Below, one piece after another: positions 51,502 to 60,305 of a DNA stretch of 64,000 nucleotides. The stretch comes from Gehongia tenuis (GTDB lineage: Bacteria > Bacillota > Clostridia > Christensenellales > NSJ-53): contig NZ_JACRSR010000007.1 of the NCBI RefSeq assembly GCF_014384795.1, positions 1 through 64,000 of the forward strand, in the 5' to 3' direction. The translations under genes and the position numbers were made by a program. Below the pieces are notes generated by a model, which saw only the letters and a list, made by a program, of their open reading frames with translations, had not been told where the DNA came from and made no database searches. The first letter of the stretch is position 1, and each line of letters begins with the position of its first letter.

Positions 51502-52620
51502 ATGCGCATTGTTGCGGTTCCGGATTCTTTTAAAGGCTGCCTTTCCGCAGTGGAGGCGGCGGATGCTATTGAAAAGGGTGCTCGCCTCGCCTGTCCCGAT
51601 GCTGAGGTCATCAAAGTACCCATGGCCGACGGCGGCGAAGGCACGGTGGATGCCCTTGTTATGGCGGCTGGCGGACGCCGGGTCGCCTGCAGGGCTCTCG
51701 ATCCTCTGGGACGAGAGATCGAGTCCTTTTACGGATTGATTGACGAGGGAAGGACCGCTGTGATCGAAATGGCCGCGGCGTCCGGCCTTCCCCTGCTCCA
51801 AAAGGACGAGCTGAATCCTTTGAAGGCTTCGACCTATGGAACGGGCCAGCTGATTGCACATGCTCTGGATCGCGGGGTGGAGCGCATTATCATCGGCATC
51901 GGCGGCAGCGCCACCAATGACGGCGGATTGGGGATGGCCAAAGCCCTTGGCGCGAGGTTCAGCGGTGAGAACGGTGAGGCGGGCGAGGGCGGCGGTGCGC
52001 TTGCAGCCGTCACAGCTGTGGACGTCTCCGCTCTTCACCCAAGGCTCCGGGAAGTTGCCATCGAAGCCGCCTGTGACGTAACCAATCCCCTTTGCGGGCC
52101 GAAGGGTGCTTCCGCCGTGTTCGGCCCCCAGAAGGGCGCGGATGAGGCCATGATAAAACAGCTGGACGCGGGCCTCGCCCATTATGCCAGCATCTTAAAG
52201 CGGGATCTGGGCAGGGATATTGAGAACGTTCCTGGCAGCGGTGCTGCCGGCGGTCTTGGCGGCGGACTCATGGCTTTTTTGAATGCGAGGCTTTTGCCCG
52301 GCATCGATATCATCACCGGGGCCGCCGGTCTGGCCGAAAAGATTCAAAGTGCGGACCTGGTCATCACCGGCGAGGGCCGAACCGATGAACAGACCCTCTA
52401 TGGCAAGGTTCCTTCCGGCGTTGCCAAGCTGGCTCATGGGGTCCCGGTGGTCTGCCTTTCCGGCGGGCTTCTGGAAGGCTACCAAGCATTGTATCAACAT
52501 GGCGTCACCGCCGTATTCAGTATTGCCCAGCGTCCCGTCACTCTGGAGGAAGCGATGGAGCATTCCGCCGAATGGCTGGCCCAGTGCACACAAGCGATTG
52601 TACGCCTTATGAATCGTTAG
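51502..52620 (+). CDS. glxK: glycerate kinase (GarK/GlxK family)
   Basis: 372 residues. Phosphorylates D-glycerate to 2-phosphoglycerate. N-terminal IVAVPDSFKGCLSAVEAADAIEKG and PMADGGEGTVDAL, GIGGSATNDGGLGMAKALG, GSGAAGGLGGGLMAF, DLVITGEGRTDEQTLYGKVPSGVA are all family signatures. GGAGG precedes ATG 51502. It is a single gene; no glyoxylate carboligase or tartronate-semialdehyde reductase is adjacent. Confidence 0.95.
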   Translation: MRIVAVPDSFKGCLSAVEAADAIEKGARLACPDAEVIKVPMADGGEGTVDALVMAAGGRRVACRALDPLGREIESFYGLIDEGRTAVIEMAAASGLPLLQKDELNPLKASTYGTGQLIAHALDRGVERIIIGIGGSATNDGGLGMAKALGARFSGENGEAGEGGGALAAVTAVDVSALHPRLREVAIEAACDVTNPLCGPKGASAVFGPQKGADEAMIKQLDAGLAHYASILKRDLGRDIENVPGSGAAGGLGGGLMAFLNARLLPGIDIITGAAGLAEKIQSADLVITGEGRTDEQTLYGKVPSGVAKLAHGVPVVCLSGGLLEGYQALYQHGVTAVFSIAQRPVTLEEAMEHSAEWLAQCTQAIVRLMNR

Positions 52621-52692
52621 AAAAGCGCTTTTCACCCCGATTCCATTGTGGTATGCTGTCCCTAGGTCCAATCAAAAGAGGAGGGTTCACTT

Positions 52693-52980
52693 ATGATTAC
52701 CATTGTAGCCAAGTTCATCATCAAAAAGGAATGCGTTGACGAGTTCAAGAAACTGGCCTGGGAGCTGGTGGTGGGCAGCCGGAACGAAGCCGGCAACGTC
52801 TCCTACAATCTTTATCAGGACCGCGCCAACCCGGGAGTTCTGACCTTCATCGAGCAGTGGAAGGATGAGGCGGCCATCGATTTCCACAACGCCACCGAAC
52901 ACTTCACCTCGGCCATTGCGGCCATGGAGCCTTTGGAGGAGGCAGCCCCGGAGATCAATCAATACGACCAGCTGTCCTAA
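52693..52980 (+). CDS. antibiotic biosynthesis monooxygenase (ABM) domain protein
   Basis: 95 residues, a ferredoxin-like alpha/beta dimeric barrel of the YgiN/ABM type (ITIVAKFIIKKECVDEFKKL, YNLYQDRANPGVLTFIEQWKDEAAIDFH). Members act as quinol monooxygenases or have unknown redox roles. GGAGG precedes the ATG. Single gene with a strong terminator directly after. Confidence 0.9.
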   Translation: MITIVAKFIIKKECVDEFKKLAWELVVGSRNEAGNVSYNLYQDRANPGVLTFIEQWKDEAAIDFHNATEHFTSAIAAMEPLEEAAPEINQYDQLS

Positions 52981-52985
52981 AAAAG

Positions 52986-53012
52986 CCAAAGGGCCTCTTC
53001 GGAGGCCCTTTC
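52986..53012 (+). terminator. intrinsic terminator of the ABM gene
   Basis: AAAGGGCCTC-TTCG-GAGGCCCTTT hairpin; the glyS promoter begins 4 bp later. Confidence 0.85.
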
Positions 53013-53015
53013 CTG

Positions 53016-53043
53016 TTGACAAAAACCCTAGGTTTGTTACAAT
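53016..53043 (+). promoter_or_regulatory. SigA promoter of the T-box-glyS transcript
   Basis: TTGACA (53016-53021), 16 bp, TACAAT (53038-53043). Confidence 0.85.
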
Positions 53044-53046
53044 AAA

Positions 53047-53238
53047 GGAAGTTTCATATGCGCGGGGAAAAGCAGGAGTATCCATGGCAGGGCATAAAGC
53101 GATCCGGGGAAGGTGCAAGCCCGGAGGCAACGTATGGAGAACGGCGGCTTGGAGCGCAGTCGATCAAAGAGGGCCAAAAGCCAACAAGGGTGGAACCGCG
53201 GGAGTGCTCCCGTCCCTTGGGTGGGAGGTTCCTTTTTT
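53047..53238 (+). promoter_or_regulatory. T-box riboswitch for tRNA-Gly controlling glyS
   Basis: The T-box core AAGGGTGGAACCGCG is at 53186-53200. Its bulge UGGA is complementary to UCCA, the 3' end expected for tRNA-Gly (U73). A GGC specifier is likely at 53126-53128 on the 3' side of stem I, followed by A. The terminator is GGAACC (53192-53197) pairing with GGTTCC (53227-53232), then T6; the antiterminator uses the same GGAACC region. Uncharged tRNA-Gly should turn glyS on. Confidence 0.93.
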
Positions 53239-53264
53239 ATTTTACATTTTCGGGAGGTAGGACA

Positions 53265-54659
53265 ATGGCGGCAAACAATGAAAAATCCATGGAATCCATC
53301 ATCGCCCTGTGCAAGGGCAGGGGCTTCATCTATGCGGGCAGCGAGATCTACGGCGGGCTCGCCAATTCCTGGGACTACGGTCCTTTGGGCTCCGAGCTTA
53401 AAAACAATGTCAAAAAAGCCTGGCATAAGAAATTCGTACAGGAGTCTCCCTACAACGTGGCAATCGATGCGGCGATTCTGATGAATCCCCGCACCTGGGA
53501 GGCGTCCGGTCATATCGGCGGATTCTCCGATCCTCTCATGGACTGCAAGGAATGCAAGACCCGCCACCGGGCCGATAAGCTTATCGAGGATTATCAGATG
53601 GCCCAGGGTGAGGAGGCCAACACCAACGGCTGGGACAAGGACCGGATGGAAGCTTATATCGAGGAAGTGCAGCTCCCCTGCCCAAGCTGCGGCAAACACA
53701 ACTTCACGCCCATCCGTCAGTTTAATCTCATGTTCAAGACGTTCCAGGGTGTGACCGAGGACACCGCCTCCACCATCTATCTGCGTCCTGAGACGGCTCA
53801 GGGGATCTTTGTCAACTTCAAAAACGTGCAGCGCACCACCCGCAAGCGGGTTCCCTTTGGCATCGCCCAGATCGGAAAATCCTTCCGCAACGAGATCACC
53901 CCCGGCAACTTCATCTTCCGCACCCGGGAGTTTGAACAGATGGAGCTGGAATTTTTCTGCAAGCCCGGCGAGGATCTGGAATGGTTCCACTACTGGAAGG
54001 ATTTCTGCTTTAACTGGCTGAAGAGCCTTGGCGTGAAGGAAGATCATCTGCGGCTCAGGGATCATGCCAAGGAGGAGCTGTCCCACTACAGCAAAGCCAC
54101 CACCGATATCGAGTTCCTGTTCCCCTTCGGCTGGGGCGAACTTTGGGGCATAGCTGACCGCACGGATTTTGATCTCAAACAGCATATGACCTTCAGCGGC
54201 GAGAGCCTGGAATACATGGATCCCACCACCAACGAGCGATATGTTCCTTACTGCATCGAGCCCTCCCTGGGTGCCGACCGCGTACTGCTGGCTTTCCTCA
54301 GTGACGCCTATGAGGAGGAACCGTTGGAGGGCGGCGACACCCGTACGGTGCTTCACCTTCACCCCTACCTTGCGCCCATCAAGGTCGCCGTGCTTCCCCT
54401 GCAAAAGAAGCTGGGCGAGAAGGGCCGAGAGGTCTTTGCCATGCTGGCCAAGGAATTCCGGGTGGATTACGACGAGACGGGCAGCATCGGCAAGCGTTAC
54501 CGCCGTCAGGACGAGATTGGAACGCCCTACTGCGTCACCGTGGACTTCGAAACGCTGGAAGAGGGCACCGTCACCATTCGGGAACGGGATACCATGCAGC
54601 AGATCCGCGTACCCCTTGAAGGGTTGACCGATTATTTCCGCGAGCATTTGGCATTCTAA
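53265..54659 (+). CDS. glyS: glycine--tRNA ligase, homodimeric (alpha2) type
   Basis: 464 residues from ATG 53265 (GGGAGG, following the T-box). Class II synthetase of the eukaryote/archaea-like GlyRS type rather than GlyQS. N-terminal [31 protein letters not shown], motif 2 [25 protein letters not shown], motif 3 [26 protein letters not shown]-terminal anticodon-binding domain ([14 protein letters not shown] onward). CPSCG and CKTRH pairs suggest a zinc site. Regulated by the T-box leader. Confidence 0.97.
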   Translation: MAANNEKSMESIIALCKGRGFIYAGSEIYGGLANSWDYGPLGSELKNNVKKAWHKKFVQESPYNVAIDAAILMNPRTWEASGHIGGFSDPLMDCKECKTRHRADKLIEDYQMAQGEEANTNGWDKDRMEAYIEEVQLPCPSCGKHNFTPIRQFNLMFKTFQGVTEDTASTIYLRPETAQGIFVNFKNVQRTTRKRVPFGIAQIGKSFRNEITPGNFIFRTREFEQMELEFFCKPGEDLEWFHYWKDFCFNWLKSLGVKEDHLRLRDHAKEELSHYSKATTDIEFLFPFGWGELWGIADRTDFDLKQHMTFSGESLEYMDPTTNERYVPYCIEPSLGADRVLLAFLSDAYEEEPLEGGDTRTVLHLHPYLAPIKVAVLPLQKKLGEKGREVFAMLAKEFRVDYDETGSIGKRYRRQDEIGTPYCVTVDFETLEEGTVTIRERDTMQQIRVPLEGLTDYFREHLAF

Positions 54660-54670
54660 ATGGATAAATA

Positions 54671-54698
54671 AAAAGGCGGCCTCTAGGCCGCCTTTCTT
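54671..54698. terminator. bidirectional intrinsic terminator
   Basis: AAGGCGGCC-TCTA-GGCCGCCTT hairpin with A and T flanks; serves convergent glyS and rsfS. Confidence 0.88.
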
Positions 54699-55057
54699 TA
54701 TGCATCCTGCTGATGGTACTGGCTTCGGTTCTCGCCGTCAGTCCACAGCCTTTCAAGATCATAGAACTGCCGCTCCTCCGTATGGAACAGATGAACGATA
54801 ATGCTGCCGTAGTCCATGACGATCCACCGGCCGCCCTCGTAGCCATCCTTGCGGAAAACAGGCATACCCGCCTCATCCATGGCGTTTTCAAGCTCATCGC
54901 ACAGGGCTTTCACCTGCAGCGTCGACCTTCCCGAAGCGATCACGAAATAATCCGCGATTATGGTCAGCTTGCCAATTTCAATGGTCTCAATGTCCAGCGC
55001 CTTCTTGTCATCCAGCACTTCACAGATCTTATCCACCCACTGTTTGATATTCTCCAT
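54698..55057 (-). CDS. rsfS: ribosomal silencing factor RsfS
   Basis: 119 residues; binds ribosomal protein uL14 and blocks subunit joining under nutrient limitation. Signatures KALDIETIEIGKLTIIADYFVIASG and VMDYGSIIVHLFHTEERQFYDLERLW. AGGAGG precedes the ATG. Last gene of nadD-yqeK-rsfS. Confidence 0.96.
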   Translation of the reverse strand: MENIKQWVDKICEVLDDKKALDIETIEIGKLTIIADYFVIASGRSTLQVKALCDELENAMDEAGMPVFRKDGYEGGRWIVMDYGSIIVHLFHTEERQFYDLERLWTDGENRSQYHQQDA

Positions 55058-55060
55058 CGG

Positions 55061-55618
55061 TTACCTCCTCACGATTTCGTTGTAAGCCTCCAGCACCCTG
55101 GGGTGTATGGGGGCATTTTTTTCAAATAAATAGTCCACTGTTTGCCGGATCGCTGCCAGCACCACGAGGTTGAGTCCCTCCTCCGCCTTGGCCCGAAGGG
55201 CCTCCACGCCGGGATAGTCCCGGCCCGGCTCCAAATAATCGGCCACAAAAATGATCTTGTCGAGGGTCGACATTCCCGCCTTGCCCACGGTGTGGCATTC
55301 GATGGCCTCAAGAATTTCCGGATCCGTGATTTCAAGATCCCTCCGCACCATCGCCGCCGCCACGTAACCATGAAGGATATCCGGGGATGCCGTTTCCACA
55401 GCGTCCGGCGTTCGTCCCGCCTCCCGTGCGGCGGAAAGATAGCTTTCCTTCGGAAGGCCCTTCGCCGCGTCATGGAGCAGTCCCGCGGCATAGGCTTTAT
55501 TCTCATCGGCGCCGTAACGCTTTGCAAGCAGTACGGCGGTTTCCGCCACCCCAATGCTGTGCTTGAGCCGTTTTGGCTTCAGCCGCGCCTTTAGGTATTC
55601 CATCCATTCAGCCTTCAT
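55061..55618 (-). CDS. yqeK: HD-domain phosphohydrolase YqeK (symmetrical Ap4A hydrolase)
   Basis: 185 residues from ATG 55618 (CGGAAG upstream); TTG starts at 55636 or 55651, overlapping nadD, are possible. HD motifs: RLKHSIGVAETAVLLAKRYG (His), GLLHDAAKG (HD), HGYVAA (His), IIFVADYLEPGR (Asp). YqeK proteins hydrolyse diadenosine tetraphosphate to two ADP. Sits between nadD and rsfS, the usual order in Firmicutes. Confidence 0.93.
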   Translation of the reverse strand: MKAEWMEYLKARLKPKRLKHSIGVAETAVLLAKRYGADENKAYAAGLLHDAAKGLPKESYLSAAREAGRTPDAVETASPDILHGYVAAAMVRRDLEITDPEILEAIECHTVGKAGMSTLDKIIFVADYLEPGRDYPGVEALRAKAEEGLNLVVLAAIRQTVDYLFEKNAPIHPRVLEAYNEIVRR

Positions 55619-55632
55619 GGCTTCCGTAATCT

Positions 55633-56241
55633 TCAACGATACAGCCCCCAACGGTCAATATAATCGGCGACGGGTTTGGGCAGGAGTCCCGCAAGGCTCT
55701 CCCGGCGCTTCAGCGCTTCACGCACCTTGGTGGAGGAAACGTCGATCTCCGGAAGATCCAGCAGCGTCAGCCCCACCCCTTCTTCCTGAAGTTCCTCCAT
55801 CCGGGCCGTCAGCTTTTCTCTGGCTTCCCCCGGACGGCAAACCACCAAAAACTGGGTCAGCCTCATCGCCTCATGGGCATTCTTCCAGGTGGTCATCTGA
55901 AAGACCGTATCGGCACCCACGATGTAATAAAAAGTATATGCGGGGTACCTCTCTTTGAGTTCCTGAAGGGTATCCACCGTATAGGTGACGCCGCCCCGGT
56001 CGAGCTCCACTGTGCACACCTTAAAATGCGCTTCATCCCGGATGGCCGCCTCGATCATGGCCGCCCGGTGCCGGCCCTCCACCACCTCGTAGGTGGGTTT
56101 GTGCGGCGGAATATTGAGTGGCAGAAACCAAACCTCATCCACAACTTTGAGGGCTCCCTTGGCCATATGAAGATGGCCCATATGCACCGGATTGAAGGTG
56201 CCCCCGAGAAGTCCCACTTTATGGTCCCTGTTGCTCTGCAA
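55633..56241 (-). CDS. nadD: nicotinate-nucleotide adenylyltransferase
   Basis: 202 residues; makes NaAD in NAD synthesis. ATP-binding GGTFNPVHMGHLHMA (HxGH), PLNIPPHKPT, YYIVGADTVFQMTTWKN, and the C-terminal ISSTKVRE-like motif VSSTKVREALKR. The start is TTG at 56241 with a weak Shine-Dalgarno. A TATAAT lies about 30 bp upstream. First gene of nadD-yqeK-rsfS. Confidence 0.95.
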   Translation of the reverse strand: MQSNRDHKVGLLGGTFNPVHMGHLHMAKGALKVVDEVWFLPLNIPPHKPTYEVVEGRHRAAMIEAAIRDEAHFKVCTVELDRGGVTYTVDTLQELKERYPAYTFYYIVGADTVFQMTTWKNAHEAMRLTQFLVVCRPGEAREKLTARMEELQEEGVGLTLLDLPEIDVSSTKVREALKRRESLAGLLPKPVADYIDRWGLYR

Positions 56242-56357
56242 TGCCAGCCCATCTTTCCTGGTTTTTTTATATTATAAACCAAATTGACCGAAAGAAAAAG
56301 GGCTTGGTCCGTATATCCCGCCGGAAGGCCGTCCAAAATGGGAAAAGGAGGTGCACC

Positions 56358-57251
56358 ATGCCAAGCCCCGATCCCTTTGAACTGTATAACCGCCTGCTTC
56401 GCTCCAAGCAGTCCCGCTTTGCCCGGGTCCTAGATTTGATCGGAAGCCGCCTTTTTCTTTGGGCGATCACGGCGCTGATTCTTTACAGCCGCCTGGGAAA
56501 GCTGCTGCCTTCCTTTTTGCTTGCCTTGCTGTGGACGGCCTTGATCAGCTGGCTCATCCATTTCATTAAAGTGCGTCAGCGAAAGAATCAGTTTGAAAAA
56601 TTCATCAAAGCCGAATCGGAAAAGTATTTTTTGGATGAAATTCTGCTGCTCTCCCCCAAGGCATTGCTGCACCGTCTCCAGCGGGATCTCACGGAGATGA
56701 AAACCTTCGATTCCCTCGAGGAGCGGGATCATCATCTTTTCGCCGTGAAGAACGGCAAAACTTATGCCGTCATGTTTCTGCCCGCATCCGCCTCCCGGCC
56801 GGTGGATGAACGGGATATTCTTTCCTCCTACCGCAAGGCCAAATCCCTCGGTGTCAAGGAACTTGTCATTTACACCACCGGTACCTTCCACGAGGACGCA
56901 AAGCGCATCCGCACCCTCATCAAGGATATTTCCGTTCACTTTCGGGACGGCGGGGTACTGCTTCAAATCATGGGCCTCGCGGAAGAATCGCTGCCTGAAA
57001 GTGCTCTTATTGAGCTTTTGGAGGATAAGCTGCACGCCGTCGAGGTCCATCCCCCGGAACAATTGCCCTGGACTCAGCCCAAGGCCATAAAGCGCATGCT
57101 CGTTTTCGGGGGCGTACTCATGCTTCTATCCTTTTATGTCCCCTATGGGACCTATTACCGTGTCGTGGGCCTTTTGCTTCTTGGCCTCGGCGCCTTCGGG
57201 CTTTTCAAAGGCTTTGTGGCCGAAGCGACCTTATCCAAAAAAAGTCTTTGA
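56358..57251 (+). CDS. membrane protein of unknown function
   Basis: 297 residues from ATG 56358 (AAAGGAGGT). Two N-terminal helices (about 30-70), a cytosolic domain of about 170 residues (LHRLQRDLTEMKTF, HHLFAVKNGKTYAVMFLP, DILSSYRKAKSLGVKELVIYTTGTF), and two C-terminal helices (about 240-285). The cytosolic part has an alternating beta-alpha pattern reminiscent of restriction-endonuclease-like folds, but no catalytic motif is clear to me. Its last 97 bp overlap the convergent yhbY gene. Confidence 0.75.
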   Translation: MPSPDPFELYNRLLRSKQSRFARVLDLIGSRLFLWAITALILYSRLGKLLPSFLLALLWTALISWLIHFIKVRQRKNQFEKFIKAESEKYFLDEILLLSPKALLHRLQRDLTEMKTFDSLEERDHHLFAVKNGKTYAVMFLPASASRPVDERDILSSYRKAKSLGVKELVIYTTGTFHEDAKRIRTLIKDISVHFRDGGVLLQIMGLAEESLPESALIELLEDKLHAVEVHPPEQLPWTQPKAIKRMLVFGGVLMLLSFYVPYGTYYRVVGLLLLGLGAFGLFKGFVAEATLSKKSL

Positions 57252-57517
57252 TGATCTTTGGATTTTCTATAGAGCACAAATCGACTACCGATCACTTGAA
57301 CGGGTTCAGCGCCCACAGCATCGCACAGCTCGTCGCACACCTCACGGGCGGATACGTCGCTGGACTGAAGCACAGTGCCCTTAATGAGTTCTCGCGCCTC
57401 CAGCGCGTCATCCACCTGCCGGACCATGTTTTCGCCGATACCTCCCTTGCCCACATGCACGATGGGCTCCAGGTCATTGGCCAGACCTCGCAAATAGCTT
57501 CTTTCCTTACTTGTCAA
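57155..57517 (-). CDS. yhbY: YhbY-family ribosome assembly RNA-binding protein
   Basis: 120 residues, TTG start with GAGGGG upstream. CRM domain with KGGIGENMVRQVDDALEARELIKGTVL and the GxxG loop; binds pre-50S ribosomes. Typical length is 95-100; here a Pro/Lys/Arg-rich tail (SPKAPRPRSKRPTTR) extends over the 3' end of the opposite-strand gene. Downstream of obg by 9 bp, the usual Firmicutes arrangement. Confidence 0.92.
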   Translation of the reverse strand: MTSKERSYLRGLANDLEPIVHVGKGGIGENMVRQVDDALEARELIKGTVLQSSDVSAREVCDELCDAVGAEPVQVIGSRFVLYRKSKDHQRLFLDKVASATKPLKSPKAPRPRSKRPTTR

Positions 57518-57526
57518 ATAATCCCC

Positions 57527-58801
57527 TCATTCCATAAAATCAAATTCCAGTTCATCTACGCGAACCGAATCGCCATCCTTGGCTCCGGCTTTTCGCAAAG
57601 CGTCGATCACGCCCCGCTGAATCAGCACTCGCTGGAAATAGCGGAGAGACTCGCTGTCTTCAAAATTCACCCGCCGCATGAGCGCTTCCGCCAATGGGCC
57701 CTCCACAATATAGGTTCCGGCAGAATCACGGTTGATCTCATAGGCCCTTTGGTCCACCTTAGCTTCCAGCAGGTCCTCCGCCTCGGCAAAGCTTTCCTCG
57801 TCCACGGGGATCTCTCGGAGCATCCGCACCGCTGCCCACATCAGTTCGTTCACGCCCGCGCCGGTAGCTGCAGAAATGGCATAAACCGGCACATCCTCAG
57901 GCTCCAGCTTTTCCTTTAGCCGCTTCAAATTCTCTTCACTGTCCGGAAGATCCGTCTTGTTGGCCGCAACAATCTTGGGCCGTGCCGCCAGCTTTTCACT
58001 GTATTCCCGAAGCTCACTCATGATCTGGTCGTAATCCTCCAGCGGATCCCGGCCCTCGCATCCGGAAATATCCAGAACATGGATCAACATACGGGTGCGC
58101 TCCACATGGCGCAGAAAATCATGCCCCAGGCCCGCTCCTTCCGCGGCTCCCTCGATAAGCCCCGGGATATCCGCCATGACGAAGCTTTCATGGCCCTCCA
58201 AGCTCACCACACCAAGATTGGGGGTCAGCGTGGTGAAATGATAGTTGGCAATCTTGGGCCGTGCCTTGGTGGTTCGGGAAAGCAACGTGGATTTTCCCAC
58301 ATTGGGGAAGCCTACAAGGCCCACGTCAGCGATACTCTTGAGCTCCAGCTCCACCCTGCGTTCCCCCACCTTCTCACCTTCCTGGGCAAATCTAGGAGCC
58401 TGCCGGGTGGCGGTAGCAAACCTGGCGTTGCCTCTGCCGCCCTTACCGCCCACCATCACCACGCGGCGCTTGCCGTCCTCGTTCATGTCGGCCAGGATCC
58501 TCCCCGACTCATCCCTTACCAGCGTGCCCACCGGCACCTCCACAATAAGATCAAGACCGTTTTTTCCTGTGCGGTTGTCACTTTTGCCGTCTTCGCCGTT
58601 TCCAGCAGTAAACTTTCTCTTATACCGAAAATCCATCAGCGTGCGCAGGTGATCGGAGGCCACAAAGACCACGTCGCCCCCCTTGCCACCGTCCCCGCCG
58701 TCGGGTCCGCCGTTTGCAACATATTTCTCCCGGTGAAAGCTCACGCAGCCGTTGCCGCCGTTGCCCGCCTTGATGGTAATATCAGCGCGATCTACAAACA
58801 T
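57527..58801 (-). CDS. obg: GTPase ObgE/CgtA
   Basis: 424 residues. Essential 50S assembly and stress GTPase. The glycine-rich Obg domain (1-158; GGDGGKGGDVVFVA and KGGRGNARFATATRQAPRFA), the G domain with G1 GFPNVGKSTLL, G3 DIPGLIEGA and G4 NKTDLPD, and a C-terminal OCT domain (about 345-424; YIVEGPLAEALMRRVNFEDSESLRYFQRVL). ATG 58801 has GGAG upstream. Operon obg-yhbY. Confidence 0.97.
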   Translation of the reverse strand: MFVDRADITIKAGNGGNGCVSFHREKYVANGGPDGGDGGKGGDVVFVASDHLRTLMDFRYKRKFTAGNGEDGKSDNRTGKNGLDLIVEVPVGTLVRDESGRILADMNEDGKRRVVMVGGKGGRGNARFATATRQAPRFAQEGEKVGERRVELELKSIADVGLVGFPNVGKSTLLSRTTKARPKIANYHFTTLTPNLGVVSLEGHESFVMADIPGLIEGAAEGAGLGHDFLRHVERTRMLIHVLDISGCEGRDPLEDYDQIMSELREYSEKLAARPKIVAANKTDLPDSEENLKRLKEKLEPEDVPVYAISAATGAGVNELMWAAVRMLREIPVDEESFAEAEDLLEAKVDQRAYEINRDSAGTYIVEGPLAEALMRRVNFEDSESLRYFQRVLIQRGVIDALRKAGAKDGDSVRVDELEFDFME

Positions 58802-58863
58802 GTTAACTCCATTTCCAGCCCCATTCCGCGGCTTTTCCTACTATGGTCCGTCCCGTCATTATA

Positions 58864-58908
58864 TAAAAAAAAAGCCCAACGCGCAAGAGACATGCGCCTT
58901 GGGCTCCC
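58864..58908 (-). terminator. intrinsic terminator of the spoVA operon
   Basis: AGCCCAAGGCGCA arm with TGCGCGTTGGGCT arm, then T9 on the minus strand, directly after the spoVAE stop. Confidence 0.9.
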
Positions 58909-58910
58909 AT

Positions 58911-59276
58911 TTATTTCTTGGTTCTGGGCGTAAAGATGAGAGCATTGAGGTACCCAAAGATGATGGCCGCCGCAATGCCGCCCGCAGCCGCGGTGATACC
59001 GCCGGTAAACGCGCCTAGGACACCGCTCTCACCCGCCGCCTTGATGGCGCCCTTGGCTAAAGAATAGCCAAAACCCGTGAGGGGCACCGTAGCCCCCGCA
59101 CCGGCAAAGTCCACCAGCGGCCCATAGACGCCAATCGCTGTCAAAATTACGCCGGAGGTCACAAAGATCACCAAGATCTTTGCCGGCGGCAGCTTTGTGA
59201 GATCCATCAGCAGCTGACCCACCACACAGATAGCCCCGCCGATGACAAATGCTTTAACAAAATCCATCAGTTCCAT
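58911..59276 (-). CDS. spoVAE: stage V sporulation protein AE
   Basis: 121 residues, the C-terminal-type SpoVAE membrane subunit of the forespore dipicolinic-acid channel. Signatures FVIGGAICVVGQLLMDLTKLPPAKILV, GPLVDFAGAGATVPLTGFGYSLAKGA. Strongly similar to SpoVAC in this operon. ATG 59276 with GGAGCAA, 2 bp after spoVAD; last gene of the operon. Confidence 0.95.
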   Translation of the reverse strand: MELMDFVKAFVIGGAICVVGQLLMDLTKLPPAKILVIFVTSGVILTAIGVYGPLVDFAGAGATVPLTGFGYSLAKGAIKAAGESGVLGAFTGGITAAAGGIAAAIIFGYLNALIFTPRTKK

Positions 59277-59278
59277 CG

Positions 59279-60301
59279 TCAATTGCTCCTTTCGATAACC
59301 ACCGCATGGGCCACCGAGGGAATGGTCTCCCCCTGAAGGGTGGTGGTGGGACTGAGCAGCGCGCCCGTCGCCATGAAAAGAATGCGGTTTAGGGTGCCGT
59401 CCTGCAGCTTGGTCAGCAGGTAGCTGTTCAGTACCGAGGCAGCACATCCGCATCCGCTGCCACCGCCGTGTACATCCTGATTTTCCGTATCGAAGATGTT
59501 TACGCCGCAATCAAAATGATTGGGAAGTTCAATGCCATCCTCCTTCAAAAGATCTTTGAGAGCCTGTGTTCCAAAAAGTCCCAGATCCCCGGTTACGATG
59601 AGATCATAGTCCCCCGGATTTCTTCCGGTATCCGTAAAGTGCGTCTTCAGTGTGTCATAAGCCGCGGGCGCCATGGCCGCGCCCATGTTGTTGGCGTCGG
59701 CGATGCCATAATCAATAACCTTGCCGATGGTTCCATGGGTGATAACCGGGTTTCCGCCGGACGCACCCAAAATCGTGCACCCTGCACCGGTCACCGTCCA
59801 CTGGGCCACCGGCACCCGCTGTGCTCCCATCTCCAAGGGATTTCTGTACTGCCGCTCCGCTGTCGAAAAATGGCTGCAGGTTGCGCAGGCCGCATTGTCC
59901 AGATATCCCGCGTTAACCATGGACGCGGCGATCAGCAGGGATTCGGCCATGGTGGAGCATGCACCGTATAGTCCAAGGAAAGGTGCGCCGATTTGCGGTG
60001 CCGCAAAACCCGCCGAAATGATCTGGTTCAGAAGATCGCCGCCCATGAGTGCCTGAAGGTCGGTAGTTTTAAGTCCCGCCTTTCCAGCGGCCATCTTCAC
60101 CGCTTCAGCAAACATTTTGCATTCAGCCTTTTCCCAGCTGTCCTCTCCCCACGTATCATCCTTCGGTAAAGTCATATCAAATCCGTCGCCCAGCGGACCT
60201 TCATATTCCTTCTGTCCTACAATGGATGCAAAGCCCAACACCCCAGGCTTATTTTCAAAGACCAGCGTCTGCTGGCCGGTTTTTCCCATCGATATGTTCA
60301 T
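59279..60301 (-). CDS. spoVAD: stage V sporulation protein AD
   Basis: 340 residues from ATG 60301. Thiolase-fold protein that binds dipicolinic acid at the spore inner membrane. Signatures GQQTLVFENKPGVLGFASIVGQKEYEGPLGDGFD, SCAATCSHFSTAERQYRNPLEMG-like (CATCSHFSTAERQYRNPLE), GDYDLIVTGDLGLFG. An in-frame extension into spoVAC is not needed. Confidence 0.96.
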   Translation of the reverse strand: MNISMGKTGQQTLVFENKPGVLGFASIVGQKEYEGPLGDGFDMTLPKDDTWGEDSWEKAECKMFAEAVKMAAGKAGLKTTDLQALMGGDLLNQIISAGFAAPQIGAPFLGLYGACSTMAESLLIAASMVNAGYLDNAACATCSHFSTAERQYRNPLEMGAQRVPVAQWTVTGAGCTILGASGGNPVITHGTIGKVIDYGIADANNMGAAMAPAAYDTLKTHFTDTGRNPGDYDLIVTGDLGLFGTQALKDLLKEDGIELPNHFDCGVNIFDTENQDVHGGGSGCGCAASVLNSYLLTKLQDGTLNRILFMATGALLSPTTTLQGETIPSVAHAVVIERSN

Positions 60302-60305
60302 CGCT

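Noticed and set aside
53058..53264. In-frame N-terminal extension of glyS through the leader
   Set aside because: This stretch is the T-box riboswitch and its terminator; the family N-terminus fits ATG 53265.
53037..54647. 536-codon open frame antisense to glyS, and a similar 508-codon frame opposite uvrB (26919-28445)
   Set aside because: Both mirror well-conserved genes; the glyS one also runs through the T-box and promoter. No protein-like motifs.
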